Notes: generated from the sequence alone by a model not told the origin. Counted from the first letter of the stretch, positions 30,902 through 43,700 are shown. The stretch is 64,000 nucleotides of DNA from Buxus sempervirens (GCA_947561395.2 OX387187.1:34577829-34641828), one strand, 5' to 3'. Numbers and translations: made by a program.

Positions 30902-31854
30902 TGTGAGACATGGGAAAAAATCAAATCTAATGATTTCCTCAATCATCACACGGGATTAAATTAAACAAAGAGTCGCCACCATTCAATTTAGGTGTGAATG
31001 GACACCAAAATATTAAATAAGCACAAAAGGCAAATTTTAGGGCAAAATATCCCTCCTAAAAAAACAACCAGAGATGGGAAAGGGGATTAAGTTATGAACA
31101 GGGGAAGGTGTTAGGCACCCCTATTCATCCACACAAGGTGGTTGCCAGGTATTGTTCATGTTTAAAATAAAGGAAAAAGCTTGCTATAAAAATCACACAA
31201 AATCACAAAAAAAGAGGAAGATGTATGGTTTTTTCATACGAATAGTCTGTTGATCCAGAACTATCAAATATGATCATACCATTCCTAGGGTTTCATGATC
31301 AAAACAAATTTGAGATAAAATCAAATAAAATCAATTTAAAGTGAAAAATCCAAAAATCTGGCTTCAAGTCAAATTCTAGAAATCTGGAAAAATATGATTT
31401 TTATAAAATATTTCAAAATTGAACTTGAATAGTCCAGGACATAGATAAAGCCTAAATTTCACATTAAATCAGAAAATAAAAACCAAAAATACCTTTATTG
31501 GTAAAAAACACCGAAATGGGAGAATTTAGACCGTAGGGTCTTATCTCAATAATGAAAAACGATTTAAAAACCACATCATGAAACCCTAGAAGTTATTTTC
31601 AGGCTTCTAGATTCAGATCTATCATATTGATCATGATAAATCCAAGATCTTAGCCTAAAATCACAAAAATCACGAAAACAGTGCTGTAGGTGCAAAAGTG
31701 GCAAAAATCCAAATTTTATCAAAAATAGGGGATCTCATGCTATAAACATCATGGATTCATGTATTCATTCAGATTCATCATAAAAAGTATTAAAACATGA
31801 TCAGGATATTTAAAACAGCCATATCTCACAAATTAGAGCACATGGGGGTCTACC

Positions 31855-32105
31855 CTACGGATCCACCTGTTCTCTTTTCCCCTAGTTCTCTCTTCACGTT
31901 TTACGGCTAGAGAGACTCTTGAGGTACTTGGAGATAGGTTTGGTTACACAAACACAATCACAGGCTTTATTCTATGAAAAAAAGAAAAAAAAACAGATAT
32001 AGGGTTCTATTCTAGGGATCCACCTGTTCCCCTTTCCCCTAGTTCTCTCTTCACGTTTTACGGCTAGAGAGACCCTTGAGGTACTTGGAGACAAGTTTAG
32101 GGATA
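31855..32105. repeat. Internal duplication in the Element 2 LTR
   Basis: The block GGATCCACCTGTTC...CCCCTAGTTCTCTC with TTCACGTTTTACGGCTAGAG occurs twice, near 31858 and 32016, about 158 bp apart. It is repeated in the right LTR. Element 1 LTRs have one clear copy of TTCACGTTTTACGGCTAGGG (near 4111) and a diverged partner near 3960. Confidence 0.8.
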
Positions 32106-32516
32106 CAAAATAGATATGGCCTTATTCTACAGCAATAGAGATGATCCTATTACTTCTAGAATTGAAGACAGAAAATAAAAAGGGATAGGGGACTTACCTG
32201 GATTGAGCAGGCAGGCAGCAGGAGTTCTTTCTCTTCTCTTGAAGCTTTTGATTCTTCAAAATTTCGTGGCCCTAAGCTAGAGGAGAGAGCCTCTATTTAT
32301 AGGCAAACACAGGGGTATGGCTGGTCCAGAAGGATATATCCTGATTCTCAGGATAGAGTGAAATACAGAGATGATGCCCATCCATAGCCATCCAAGGTGA
32401 CTTCAGCGAATAAAAGACATAATCCGCTCGTTTAAAGATATATTGGACTTCAAATAAAGCTCGGAAATCGAGAGGAGGACAAAACTTGCACGTGTCTTTA
32501 ATGCCCGTAAATATAC

Positions 32517-32621
32517 TACGGTCCAATGGGGACCGTATAGTTACTACGGACGCGCCTGTCCGTAGATAATTTGCGGGCGCAATGGGCCCGTGAAGCTAAT
32601 ACGGGCAAAGCCTGTTCATTC
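32517..32621. repeat. Palindrome array, Element 2 left LTR (4 units, 28-bp period)
   Basis: Units of about 22 bp with arms of the type TACGGGC / GCCCGTA start at 32517, 32545, 32572 and 32600 (28, 27, 28 bp). Position within U3 matches the Element 1 array. Confidence 0.88.
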
Positions 32622-32709
32622 TATTTTTAGGCCTTTTTGACCTGTTTTAAGCTCTAATTACATGTTTTTATTATTTTCTCATTTGGCAGTGCAATTTGGG
32701 GTGTCTACA

Positions 32710-32725
32710 GCTGCCCCCTCTTTGC
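32710..32725 (-). other. Polypurine tract of Element 2
   Basis: The minus strand reads CAAAGAGGGGGCAGC directly before the 3' LTR. Confidence 0.85.
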
Positions 32726-33074
32726 TGGTAATTGGAACCAATTACAAGCAGAGAGCAAAAAGACCCACCAATTGCACTTTCTGAGATTTTTGTCTAATCA
32801 ATTGCACTTTGCAAGGATTAAAGGGATGATTTTTGAAAAAAAGAATTGATTGTGGAAGATTTGCTAAGAAATCCCTCAGCTTAAGGGCCAAATCCTCCTC
32901 TCTCCTCTCACTGAGCACTTGTGGGCTATGAAGTGAGATTTGAGACAAAATTTTTAAACAAAAGTGGGTAAGGTGGCAATCCTTGCAACTTACAACTAAT
33001 GTGTACATTAATCTTTTGAAAATTGTGAGAAAATAATAAAAAAATGCTGTTTTTGGCTTCGCCCGTATTTGGCT
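32726..33074. other. Spacer inside Element 2 next to the PPT
   Basis: Non-coding, with phrases also present in Element 1 (for example around 4860-4920: CACTGAGC.CTTTGTGGCTGTGAAGTG-like text). No gene. Confidence 0.4.
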
Positions 33075-33162
33075 TACGGACAGACCCTGCCCGTAGAGGT
33101 TTCACGGGTAACTGGGACCGTAGGGGTTTTACGGGCGTCTGAAGCCCGTACTGAGTTTACGG
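33075..33162. repeat. Palindrome array upstream of the Element 2 PMD gene
   Basis: TACGG/CACGG starts at 33075, 33103, 33130 and 33158 (28, 27, 28 bp), with CCGTA/GCCCGTA partners between. Confidence 0.85.
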
Positions 33163-34609
33163 ATTTTACTCTCTTCTTAAGACCGCGAACGCGAATTTTT
33201 CCTTCTCTGCTCGCACTTCTGCCCTAATTTCTCTGCGCCCGTATTTTCTCTTACGGTTCTTTCTCTTCTCCTTCAACAGTCCGACTCCTTCCTCCGGCGA
33301 TTACTGTTCTTCTCCGGCGACCACAGTTCATTCCGGCTACCACCGTTACCTCCGGCGTGTTCTGTTTTCCGGTGATCCTCACTGTTCTCCGGCAACTCTC
33401 TCGACCTGCTCATTCCGGCAACTGTGGACTTTCGTATTTCATTCTGGTGAGGCACAAATTGATCTTCTGAAATCTCCTTCCTTCTGCGAACAGGTATGTT
33501 TCTTTCCAATAGTTAGCATTTCAATGATTGAATGTTTTTGAACGAATCTATACAATGTCTCTGATTTGTAGTTGCATTTGGCTGAAATCTACAAATTTGA
33601 TAAATGCATGATTTTTCTTGTGCCTGATTCGAGAAGAATCCTCCAACTATTTATTTGTGCATTGCAATCGTGAATGTCATGCTGTAATTTCTCTGTTTAT
33701 GCTTGCTTATCCCGACAAATTCCTTGTATTTCACTGTTGGATTGACAAATTCCAAATTCTTTGTATATGCTAAATTGCTGTCTGCTAAACTCTTCTGTTC
33801 TGTCTGATTGCTTACATGATCCTTGAGGTTTTGCATTAAATCCCTAACAAGTATTCATCTTGCTAATAATCCATGCATAAACAAGATTTTGATTGTCCTT
33901 TGATTAAGATGAGCCCTCTGAAATAGAGGTACTGATATCCTTCTTCTGCAATTTTTCTTCTTGAAGCGAACGGACTTGATTGCTATGTTTGCTTCCTTTT
34001 CTTACAGTAATTCTGGAATTGTCTTGTCTATGCCATAGTTCTTTTGAAAACTTTGTTCTTTTGAAAACTTGAACACTCCAAATTCTTTGATAATTCCCTT
34101 TTTTGTGATCCTGAATTCGAACCTTTATATCCAAATTAACTCCCTTTCTTTGCAATCATTGGTATATGTTCTACTTTGGGCATGCTTGTAAATTTATTGC
34201 ATGATCTCTATTTGAAGCTAAACACTTGTAGATTCTGACATGAACCAATTCATGACCCAAATGCTAGTTTTCCAAAATTTGCTCCTTCGTGCCAGTTTAA
34301 GCATGCTTTGATTGTCCTAAAACCAAGTAAAATAAATAATTAGATATCTTTATGAAATACAAAAGATAAACTAATCTTTAGCACACATTTTTTCTTTTCT
34401 TTTTCTTTTCTTCATGTAAAGAGAATATTCAAGAAGCCTATGCTTCTTATGAATTTTATAATATCACAAGATAGGAAAATAAACTCCTTCAGTTATCTTC
34501 TGATTTGATTGGGAGTTTCTGAAGTACTTTCTTTCTTGGTTAAAATAAAGATTAAGCAATTAAAAATTTTAACAAGAATAATTAACCAACTCCCTGATTT
34601 GAACCGTAG
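33163..34609 (+). promoter_or_regulatory. Promoter, 5' UTR and leader intron of the Element 2 PMD gene
   Basis: A C/T-rich leader with TCCGGCGA repeats (33285-33420) ends at donor CAG/GTATGT (33494). The acceptor CCGTAG ends at 34609 next to the ATG, implying a 1116-nt leader intron. The same layout occurs in Element 1. Confidence 0.5.
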
Positions 34610-37528
34610 ATGGCCCGCCTTAGATCGGCTTCCCGAGATCCTGCAGATGAGCCTTCCTCCTCGAGGGTTAGGCGAGATCCTGCTGATGTGGCCTCGTCTT
34701 CGAGGACCGAGAGGGATTCCGATTCTGATATCCCAGATTTCCCTTCTGGGGATTCGCGTGAGGCGACCCCAGAGGTATACTCTAACTTTTCTGCAATTTC
34801 CTATCCTTTCCCAAAATACATCTTCCTGATTCTTCAATTATTTTCTTTTAGCCGGCTGTTGAGGCTTCTGGCAGAGATAGGAGTCGTGGCAGACGCAGAG
34901 CTGGAGGCAGAGATGGAGGCCATGATGAGGGCCATAGAGGAGGCCGCAGAGGGGGCCGTGGCAGAGATGAGGCCAGGACCAGGGTTGAGATCCCTGAGGA
35001 GGTGGCTGCCCAGATTAGGGACACCGATCTTCTGCATGGCTTGAGGACTCATCCCTCAGCATGCGTTAGGGCGGATATCCCTTTGGAGTATCCGATGTCC
35101 CATTATAGAGGGAGCTGGGCCAGCTTTACTAGATTCTTGAGAGCTTGCAGTTCGGCCTATCGTCGGGAGCTAGGATTGTATGGTTTCGGCATGTTTATCA
35201 CTATCCCGGACGTACGCTTAGATCGGGCCCTCATTGCCGCATTGTTGGAGAGGTTTTTCCCAGAGACACTGAGCTTCCACTTCCCAGATATAGAGATTGG
35301 GATCCGGCCTTCTGATTTCACACTCATCACCGGGATTAGGATGATCGGTGATGTTATTACTGAGATGACTATGCCAGAGGCTGATGAGATTGCAGCTTAT
35401 CTTGGATATATTGTGCTGCCTCCTGAGGCATGGGATCGGGGGAGAGCTAGATTGTCTCTGACATGGCTGAGAGAGACTTTCGGGAGGAGGCAGTTTGGCC
35501 AGCTTGCTGCCGGTGACCATGTATTCCCCTTCGCCTTCCGATTCCTCTTTCTATATATGATGGGATCATGCTTCTTTCCAGAGGACACGACCTCAGTTAG
35601 TCTTCACTTCTTGAGTCTTCTGGGAGATCTGCAGCGGGCGAGGAGGTACGCCTGGGGCCCACTCATATTTGGTACTATTCTGGCTGGCCTGCGCCGATCA
35701 GTGAGCGGCCTCTCTACCTCCATAGGGGCTGGAGTTGGGTGAAGGTTCTTCTGGCCCTTCTTGCAGGTGAACTTTATTTCCCTTCTTTTTCTTTTTCTCT
35801 TTCTTTTTATCTCTCCTTTTATATTCTTCTGACTATTTTCTTCTTTCTTGCAGTTTTTTGCTAGGGTTTATATTCCCTATTTCCGCCCTACCTCTACGAT
35901 GCCTGAGGAGACGTATCCTATGGCACTTAGATGGTGTCATGTAGAGCATGACTCTGAAAAGAGTCGTCCCAGGTCCGCCCGGGCCCACTTAGACAGGTTA
36001 TACCGGTCTGAGGTAATCTTCTTTAATTCCTCTACTTCTTCTTTTCTTTTCTTCCTGGATCGCATATCTGATGTCTTGTTTTGTTTTTCAGCTATTTGTC
36101 CCCAGGATGGAGGACATTCATGAGGTGTTGGCCCTGCAGGCAACCAGAGACGACAGAGATACCAGTTCTTTATTGGTCAGCTGGGCAGCATCTGGTATTG
36201 TGGCGAGCGCTTCTTCTTTCAGCATGTGGGAGAGCCGCGGATTCCTGCCATCCCGCCAGATACTACTCCTTCTTATCCTCTTATACCTATTGATCCTGCC
36301 CAGTTCTTAGATTGGACTGAGGCAGATACATTATTAGAGGAGGGTGACTATGATGCCTGGTTCAGGCGAGCTTCTGTTGGGTGCCTCATGTCACCCATGC
36401 CTGTCCGTGGCGGAGTCACGGAGATAGGAGGGGTAGTGATTAGGGCCTACGACACCACGGTATGCCTTCTTCCTTCTCTGATCTTCTATTTCCATTTCAT
36501 TAGCATTTTTTTCTGACTTCTTTCTTTGCTATTTCAGGAGGCTCAGTTGGCAGAGATCAGGTCTCGCTATGCTGATTTAGAGCGCCAGCGTTATGCAGCG
36601 ATCGTTGAGCGGGACGCCCTCTATATCACTATTTCCGATCTCCGGGGGCAGCTAGCCAGAGCCCAGGGCCAGGAGGGTCCATCTGATGTACATGATCAGG
36701 CGGGTCCATCTGATGCACAGGACCAGGCGGGTCCATCCGATACTCAGGTTAATTTATTCTTTTATTTCCATTCTTGCTTTTGTATTTGTTTGTCTTGTTC
36801 TGACTGAATTTTTCTCTTAGTTTCAGGAGTACACAGCTGGCCCCTCTTCACCTGCTTCACCCGTGCCTATGCATTTCCGGGATGAGGTGTTTTCTGTGGC
36901 ACGGGTGGAGTTCGTGACGTCTCCCAGTCCAGTGGAGGTTCCTGCAGCAGAGCCCGAGGTCGAGGCTGATATTGGACCTGCTGCTGAGGAAGTACCAGAG
37001 TCTGCCCCAGTAGCTGAGACTGCTCCTGCTACATCTGCTGGTGCTGATATGGATTCGGCTATGGACGCCGCTGTGGTAGAGCCTATCGTGGAGGCTGCCG
37101 TGATGGAGGAGGCTACAGCTGATCCTGTAGAGCCCGATGTGGGGATGACTGCTACTGAGCCTGTGGAGCCGGAGGTTGATGTACCTGGGACATCTGCTCC
37201 TGCTGGTCCTGTTAGTCCTGATATGGAGGATGCGGAGGTGACACATGCTGCTGTTGATCCTTCTGCGGATTCTTCCCGTACAGAGTCTGATCCCGATTCT
37301 ACGGGATATGTAGATACTTCAGGGTATGTCCCTCCTGATCATCCCACTGCTGGCCTTGTGCCTTTATATATGTGGCATGATATTCAGTCTGTTTTGAGCA
37401 GGATGACGCGTAGCACGGCCCGTAATATTGTGCGGCATGTCTTTGAGCGCAGGCGATCTACAGGCCGTGGTCGAGGCAGAGCACGAGGCCGTGGCCGTAG
37501 GGGCGGACCTGCATGGCCATTAGATTAG
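34610..37528 (+). pseudogene. Antisense PMD protein gene, Element 2 (one stop, one frameshift)
   Basis: Inferred exons 34610-34774, 34852-35766, 35854-36012, 36092-36459, 36538-36747 and 36827-37528, with GT-AG introns of 77-87 nt. Exon order and several exon lengths (159 nt for exon 3) match Element 1. The PMD hallmark is FPETLSFHFPDIEIGIRPSD. The N-terminus is RG-rich and the C-terminus RGRGRARGRGRRGG. The last exon is longer than in Element 1 and encodes an acidic Glu/Ala/Val/Pro-rich tract. Exon 5 carries three GPSD-AQDQ repeats. Lesions: TGA at 35740-35742 in exon 2, and a frame change near 36150-36165 in exon 4 (exon length 368, not a multiple of three). The PMD part is clearly less similar to Element 1 than gag-pol or the DUF7745-like protein is. 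Confidence 0.7.
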
Positions 37529-37747
37529 GATTCTTCCATGTACCTTTGTATTTTTTTTGGCAGAAGTGATGTAAACATTCATATATATAAAAGAAGTTTG
37601 TTTTATTTCCGTTTGTGTTCTTTCTTTTTTATTTACAGTATTTATTATCTAATGAATGTTAAAACAGGGACAGGTGAAGCTTAGGAAAACCAAAGAAATT
37701 AAAAATTCCCATTTTTTTGCATTTTTTCGAAGGAACCGTACTTATAC
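37529..37747 (+). other. 3' end of the Element 2 PMD gene and spacer
   Basis: T-rich DNA after the PMD stop, the probable 3' UTR. It runs into the next palindrome array as in Element 1. Confidence 0.35.
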
Positions 37748-37863
37748 TACGAGCAAGCTGTGCCCGTAAAGTTACCACGGGCGTGCGTTGCCCGTGAACT
37801 TTTCACGGTCAGCTGTGTCCGTAATTTCTATACGGGCGAGCCTTGCCCGTCATATAATTACGG
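37748..37863. repeat. Palindrome array upstream of the Element 2 DUF7745-like gene
   Basis: Starts at 37748 (TACGAG), 37776, 37804, 37831 and 37859 (28, 28, 27, 28 bp), with GCCCGTA or TCCGTAA partners. It ends about 25 bp before TATATAAA. Confidence 0.88.
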
Positions 37864-37887
37864 AATTTACTGTCTTACGATTTTTTC

Positions 37888-37895
37888 TATATAAA
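37888..37895 (+). promoter_or_regulatory. TATA box of the DUF7745-like gene, Element 2
   Basis: TATATAAA directly after the palindrome array and 92 bp before the ATG at 37987. Confidence 0.65.
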
Positions 37896-37986
37896 CTCCT
37901 AGGGAACATCATTGTGACACTTTTATTAATTGAAAAACTCCCTGAGCACGTCTTTTCTCGCTTTCCTTGGCTTCTTTGGCGCTTCC

Positions 37987-39809
37987 ATGGCTTCCCCTAC
38001 GCCGCTTTCTCCTGCCGTTGAATCTCCTCCTACAAGACAACCTGTTAGATCAAAACCTCCTAATCTCACCAGGTACAATATTGTGGATTCCTTTTATGAT
38101 AGATGGGTTAACTCCATGACCCTTGATGAGGAGATTCGTTGGGATTCCATCCACTTAGGGCACATCCTACACCTCCCTAAAATTCCCTTTAAGTGGGAAA
38201 TCATTGAAGCTTTGATAGGCCACTGGGTACCTAAGCTGAATCTCTTCCGTTTTGATGATAAAGAGATGACTCCTACCATAGAAGAGATTGAAACCATCCT
38301 TGGCCTTAGATTTTCTGAAAAAGTTGTGAACCCACCCCTAAAGCTTAGTTATAAAAAAGAGGCTTCCACTTTCTTGGGTATAGGGAAGAAGGACTTAGGA
38401 AATTCTGATGCACTATTGACCTTGTCCAAGACCTTTTTGACTGAAAAACTTCTGAGGAGTAATGACAAGGACTCTAGGTTTAATGCTTTGACCCTGGTAG
38501 TGGTCAATCAGCTGCTTTTTCCACGGGGTGATGACCAGGTTGACTTGGCTCTTATCTCAGTTATCTGTCAGGTTAGGGAACGCGAGAGGTTGGCCCCTAT
38601 GATCCTAGCAGAGATATATCAGGCTCTTACTGATTGTTATTTCAGGAAGAAGAAACGCTTCCTTGCCTGCGCCCCTATCCTACAGGTAAAATATGCATGT
38701 ATTTTTTTTCTTCTATTTTTTTTTTCTTTCTATTCTTCCTTTCCTTTCTTTTTTTTCTCTTTTTTTTTTCTTCTTCTTCTCTTTTTTCTTTCTTCTCTTT
38801 TTTTTCTTTTTCTCTCTCTTTTTCTTCCTTCTTTTTCTTTTTTTCTTTTTTCTTTTTTTTTTCTTTTTCTTTTTTTTCTTTTTGGAAATAAATTAAAATA
38901 CTCCCTTTTTCTGCAGCTTTGGTTGCTTGACCATCTTAGCCAGGTTGAAGAAATAACTCGCCGCTTCTTTCCAAGATTGAAAGTTCCTGTTTTGATGAGC
39001 AATAGGGGATGTCCTAACATCCAAGGTGGCAAGCAAGGCTGGTTCACTTTCTTGGGTACTCTCCAGGATGATCAAGTGAGATGGCCTGGCACTTATCAGC
39101 CCACTCCAGAGACGGTGATCAGCTTTAGAGATAAAAACTTTCTGGCCCTAGCAGGCTTGAAATCTGCTGTTCTCTATCTTCCTTTGAGGGTTCTTCGGCA
39201 ATTTGGAGCGACCCAGGAATTATGATTCCCACAGGTTATGAGAGCTTTATAGGGCCACTTACTTCAGCCACCATGGGGCTAAATGCTCAATTAATGAAAG
39301 AGTGGTCCTATGTTTGCTTTCTGCGGGGTCCAGTCTTTTCTGAGTCCCATGTGAAGGACTATCACTTCTGGATCAAGGAACAGGTGCAGAGTCATGCCCC
39401 AGTACCAGAGGATCCTCCTGCAGTTCTTCCTCCTACTTATGAGGACATTCTGGAGTCAGAAAGGGCAACCCATAAGCGGCTTCAACAAATATGGGTACGG
39501 GAGGCTCAAGAACTTAGGATAAAAGTCCTTGTTCTGGAGAGGAAGATTGAAGAGCAGAAGTCTGGCCGCATTGTCATGGAGAAGAAACTTGAAGAACAAA
39601 GGCAGGCTCGTCGCTTTGAAGTCCGTGTGATGCGGAAGAAGTATCAGGATTCCTTGGCTGACCTTAGGGCGTTGAAGATCAAGCTTTCTTTTTCAGATGA
39701 GGTCATCTCCTTTTTGAGTGATCCTGATGCAGAGGGTGCTTCTGGAATCATTGCAACTCAGGCAGCTAGGATTAGGGAGCTTGAGGAGCAGTTAGGGAGT
39801 AGGGATTAG
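37987..39809 (+). pseudogene. Antisense DUF7745-like protein gene, Element 2 (1-bp deletion in exon 2)
   Basis: Exon 1 is 37987-38685 (233 codons) and exon 2 starts at 38917 after a 231-nt intron filled with a C/T tract. The protein is very similar to Element 1 (VPFRWEII / IPFKWEII, PTIEEIETILGL, LAEIYQALTDCY, and the C-terminal coiled coil). Near 39214-39225 one base is missing relative to Element 1. The frame therefore stops at 39223-39225 and the rest continues in another frame (39222-39809). Otherwise the frame is clean, which suggests recent damage. Confidence 0.75.
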
Positions 39810-40769
39810 ATTCTTTTATCATTTTTTTTTCTTTCTTTTTTTCTTTCTTTCATTTTTTCCATACCTTTTTACAAAAGCAAACTCCATTAGTGGAAAGATA
39901 TTAGATTTAATTCAAAAATAGGTTTTATATTATTGGCCTCAGAATTCTCAGATGCTTATAAAAACAGAAGTTTTATGAAAAAGTATTTGATTTCTCATCA
40001 TTGGCCAAAGTATAGTTTTTTTTTTTTTGAAAGCTGATCCAAAACACTTAATCACATATAATTAAAGGAATTAAAATCAGGTTGAATAATGAAAAGGGTA
40101 GTCCATGCAATAGGGAGAGACCAAATTTGTCTACCCCGTGACCTTTAGAATCATCCCCTAATGATTTTTCCTTCATGATTGGCCTTGCTAATCTGCTCAG
40201 TTTCCAGTGCTCATGCTGATTTGAACCTTAGACCACATGATCAACTCAACCCTTGATTCTTTTTTTTTTTTTTTTTCTTTTTGCCCTTCTTGCCCCTAGT
40301 GCCAATTACGGTTTTCACTAGGGTTGGCCTCTGCATTCTGTCATCACCAATCTTACTCTGAAAGTTGAATGAATATACTAAAATCACCGAGGTCTTAATA
40401 ATAGGACGAAACAAAGGCTAGGTTCGGTTTATGAAAGAAAGGTATTAAAGGCTCAAAATTTTCTAAGTGTGAAAATGGGTCAACTGGACTTACAGTCATG
40501 GTGAATTCAATCCCATTCCTTTTCTTTTGTATTTGGCATTTATTTGCCCCTATTTTTTTCTTCCTCCTTTTTTTTTCTTTTTTTTTTTTTTTCAAAATTT
40601 TCTTTTTGCCCCTATTGGCCTTGCCCTTATTGGCCTTGCCCCAGTATAAGGCTGTAAGTCCAGTTTGGGTTTAACAAAAGAACGAACAGGCTCAAATTGG
40701 TTTGACTAAGGATTCAAATTTTGGGATATAAAGAACAATGGCCTCAGATCATTTCCTAGTAATATTCAT
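39810..40769. other. Convergent spacer, Element 2
   Basis: Non-coding, T-rich in places, with long blocks matching Element 1 11380-12264. It is the expected 3' region of both convergent transcription units. Confidence 0.5.
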
Positions 40770-43700
40770 TCATGGAAAATATCTCTTTACTGCATCAGAG
40801 TTGATTGACTCAGGAAAATCCTTCCCATCCATTTCTGTTAAGATGAGAGCACTCCCTGATAGGACTTTCTTGACCACATAAGGTCCTTCCCAATTTGGTT
40901 TGAACTTTCCACGAGGATCTTCCAAAAAGGGTAAAATCTTTTTTAATACCAAATTTCCTTCTTGGAAAGTTCTGGGCTTCACCTTTTTATTGTAATCCCT
41001 AGCCATCCTCTTCCGATATAATTGGCCATGACTAAGTGCCTTCAAACGCTTTTCTTCAATTAAATTGAGTTGATCATGTCTAGACTGTATCCATTCAGCT
41101 TCTTCTAATTCTGCTTCCATTAGCACTCTTAGTGAAGGTATTTCCACTTCCACTGGTAAAACTGCTTCCATTCCATAGACTAAGGAGTATGGGGTTGCCC
41201 CTGTAGAAGTCCGAATTGAGGTTCTGTAAGCATGTAGAGCAAGTGGCAGCATTTCATGCCAATCTTTAAAACTCACCACCATCTTTTGAATAATATTCTT
41301 TATATTCTTATTCGCTGCTTCTACTGCCCCATTCATCTTTGGTCTGTAAGGCGCTGACTTGTGGTGGGTAATCTGAAATTGTTCACACATCTTCCTCATG
41401 TCTTTGTTCTTAAGGTTTGAAGCATTGTCTGTTACTATGGCACTTGGCAAACCATAGCGTCAAATGATGTTGTGCTTCAAAAACTTAAGAACATGGCTAC
41501 TCGTAATGTTTGCATAAGAAGCCGCTTCTACCCACTTGGTAAAATAATCGATTGCTACAAGTATAAACCTGTGTCCATTTGATGCCTTTGGAGAGATCAT
41601 TCCAATGACATCTATACCCCACATAGAAAAAGGCCACGGAGATGTCATACTGTGTAATTCACTTGGGGGTGCATTCTTGTTATCTGCGTACACTTGGCAT
41701 AAATGACACCTTTTAACGTGCATATAGCAGTCATGCTCCATTGTTGACCAGTAATATCCCAATCGCAGAATCTTCTTGGCAAGCATATGCCCATTCATAT
41801 GGGGTCCACACACTCCTCCATGTACCGTTTCAACTATCCTTTCTGACTCAGTTTTTGCAACACATCTAAGTAGTATATCATTGTGTGATCTTTTGTACAA
41901 CTGCCCACCACTTAGTAAGAACTGTCCTGCCAGCCTCTGTATTGTTCTTTTCTCTGTAGAGGTGACATTTTCTGGTAAAGTTCGATCCTTTAGGAAATTC
42001 TTCATGTCTTGAAACCATGGCACTTCTTCTTCTGGGGTTTCTTCTAGAACAAGGTAGTAAGCTGGTTCATCCCTGACTTCAATTTCCAATGGTCTAATAT
42101 CAACCCCTTCTGGCATACTGACCATTGAAGCCAATGTTGCCAGAGCATCTGCAAACTGGTTTTTGGCCCTTGGCATATAATTGAAGGAAATTCGAGTAAA
42201 CTTGGTGCTTATTTCTTCCAAATACTGGTGATAGGGGATCAATTTGTGATCCTTGGTTTTCCATTCACCAGTTGTTTGGAAGATGATAAGACTCGAATCC
42301 CCATATACGTCAAGTTCCTCTACTTCATGGTCTAAGGCTGCTTGTAACCCAATTATGCGTGCTTCATACTCTGCTATATTGTTCATGCATTGGAACCTTA
42401 ACTTCACTGCGATCGGGATATGTGCCCCATCTGGCTTGATCAATACAGCCCCTATTCCATTTCCATTCATATTGGCGGCCCCATCAAAAAACATTTGCCA
42501 TGAGCTTTCATTTTCTTCCTCTTCAGCAAACAGGATTGCCTCATCAGGGAAGTTGGTCTTTAAGGGTTGGTATTCTGGTAAAGGGTGTGCAGCCAAGTGA
42601 TCTGCAATGGCTTGACCCTTAATGGCCTTTTGTGTGATATAGGTGAGGTCAAATTCAGAGAGTAACAACTGCCACTTTGCTGTTCTGCCAGTTAAAGCTG
42701 GTTTCTCAAATAGATACTTCAAAGGGTCCATGCGGGATATCAATAAGGTGGAATGACTAAGGAAATAGTGCCTTAGTCTCTGAGTTGCCCATACTAAAGC
42801 ACAACAAGTCTTTTCCAAAGGGGAATACTTTGCTTCATATTCTGTAAATTTCTTACTCAGGTAGTAAATCGCCTTCTCCTTTCTGCCTGTATCGTCATGC
42901 TGTCCTAAGACACACCCCATTGATGTCTCCAAAACTGACAAGTATAGGATTAATGGCCTTCCTGGAGTGGGTGGTACTAGCACAGGTGGGTTCAATAAAT
43001 ACTCCTTTATTGTGTCAAAGGCTTCTTGGCAATCATCATTCCAGACTGTCGGGTTATTCTTTCTTAGAAGTTTGAAAATTGGTTCACAGATAGCGGTGAG
43101 CTGTGCTATGAACCGGCTTATGTACTGAATCCTTCCAAGAAAGCCCCGAACTTCCCTCTCGGTTCTAGGTGATGGCATTTCAATGATGGCTTTAGCTTTA
43201 GCTTGGTCAATCTCAATTCCCCTTCTGCTTACTATAAAGCCCAACAATTTTCCTGATGTAGCCCCAAAGACACACTTCGCAGGGTTAAGCCTTAGACTGT
43301 ATTTCCTAAGCCGGTCAAATACCTTCTTCAAATTGATCAAGTGGTCTTCTTCCTCACATGATTTGGCTATCATATCATCCACATAAACCTCCATCTCCTT
43401 ATGGATCATATCATGGAATAAGGCTGTCATGGCCCTCTGGTAGGTTGCCCCAGCATTCTTAAGTCCAAATGGCATGACAGTGTAGTGGAAGGTACCCCAC
43501 GGGGTGATAAAGGCTGTCTTCTCTTGATCTTCCTTAGCCATCTTAATCTGATTATACCCAGAAAACCCATCCATGAATGAGAATAGACTATGTACAGCGG
43601 TGTTATCCACCAAGATGTCTATGTGTGGAAGTGGAAAATCATCCTTTGGACTTGCCTTATTCAAATCTCTATAATCTACGCACATTCTGACCTTTCCATC

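Larger units (their letters stand above)
30902..32709 (-). repeat. Left LTR of Element 2 (3' LTR in sense)
   Basis: 1808 bp, TGTGAGACATGG...GGGGTGTCTACA on plus. It shares its terminal about 25 bp and a block GGGGAAGGTGTTAGGCACCC with Element 1. TATA at 32294-32301, palindrome array at 32517-32621. Confidence 0.97.

Noticed and set aside
34493..38297. Minus-strand ORFs opposite the PMD and DUF7745-like genes
   Set aside because: Shadows of the plus-strand exons; not conserved as proteins between elements.
38693..38896. Phe-rich ORFs and a continuous frame through 38686-38916
   Set aside because: This is an intron: GTAAAA donor, C/T tract and CTGCAG acceptor at positions matching the 62-nt intron of Element 1.
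40770..41450. Separate integrase gene
   Set aside because: It is the same pol frame continuing after a single TGA at 41460-41462; Element 1 has a sense codon there.
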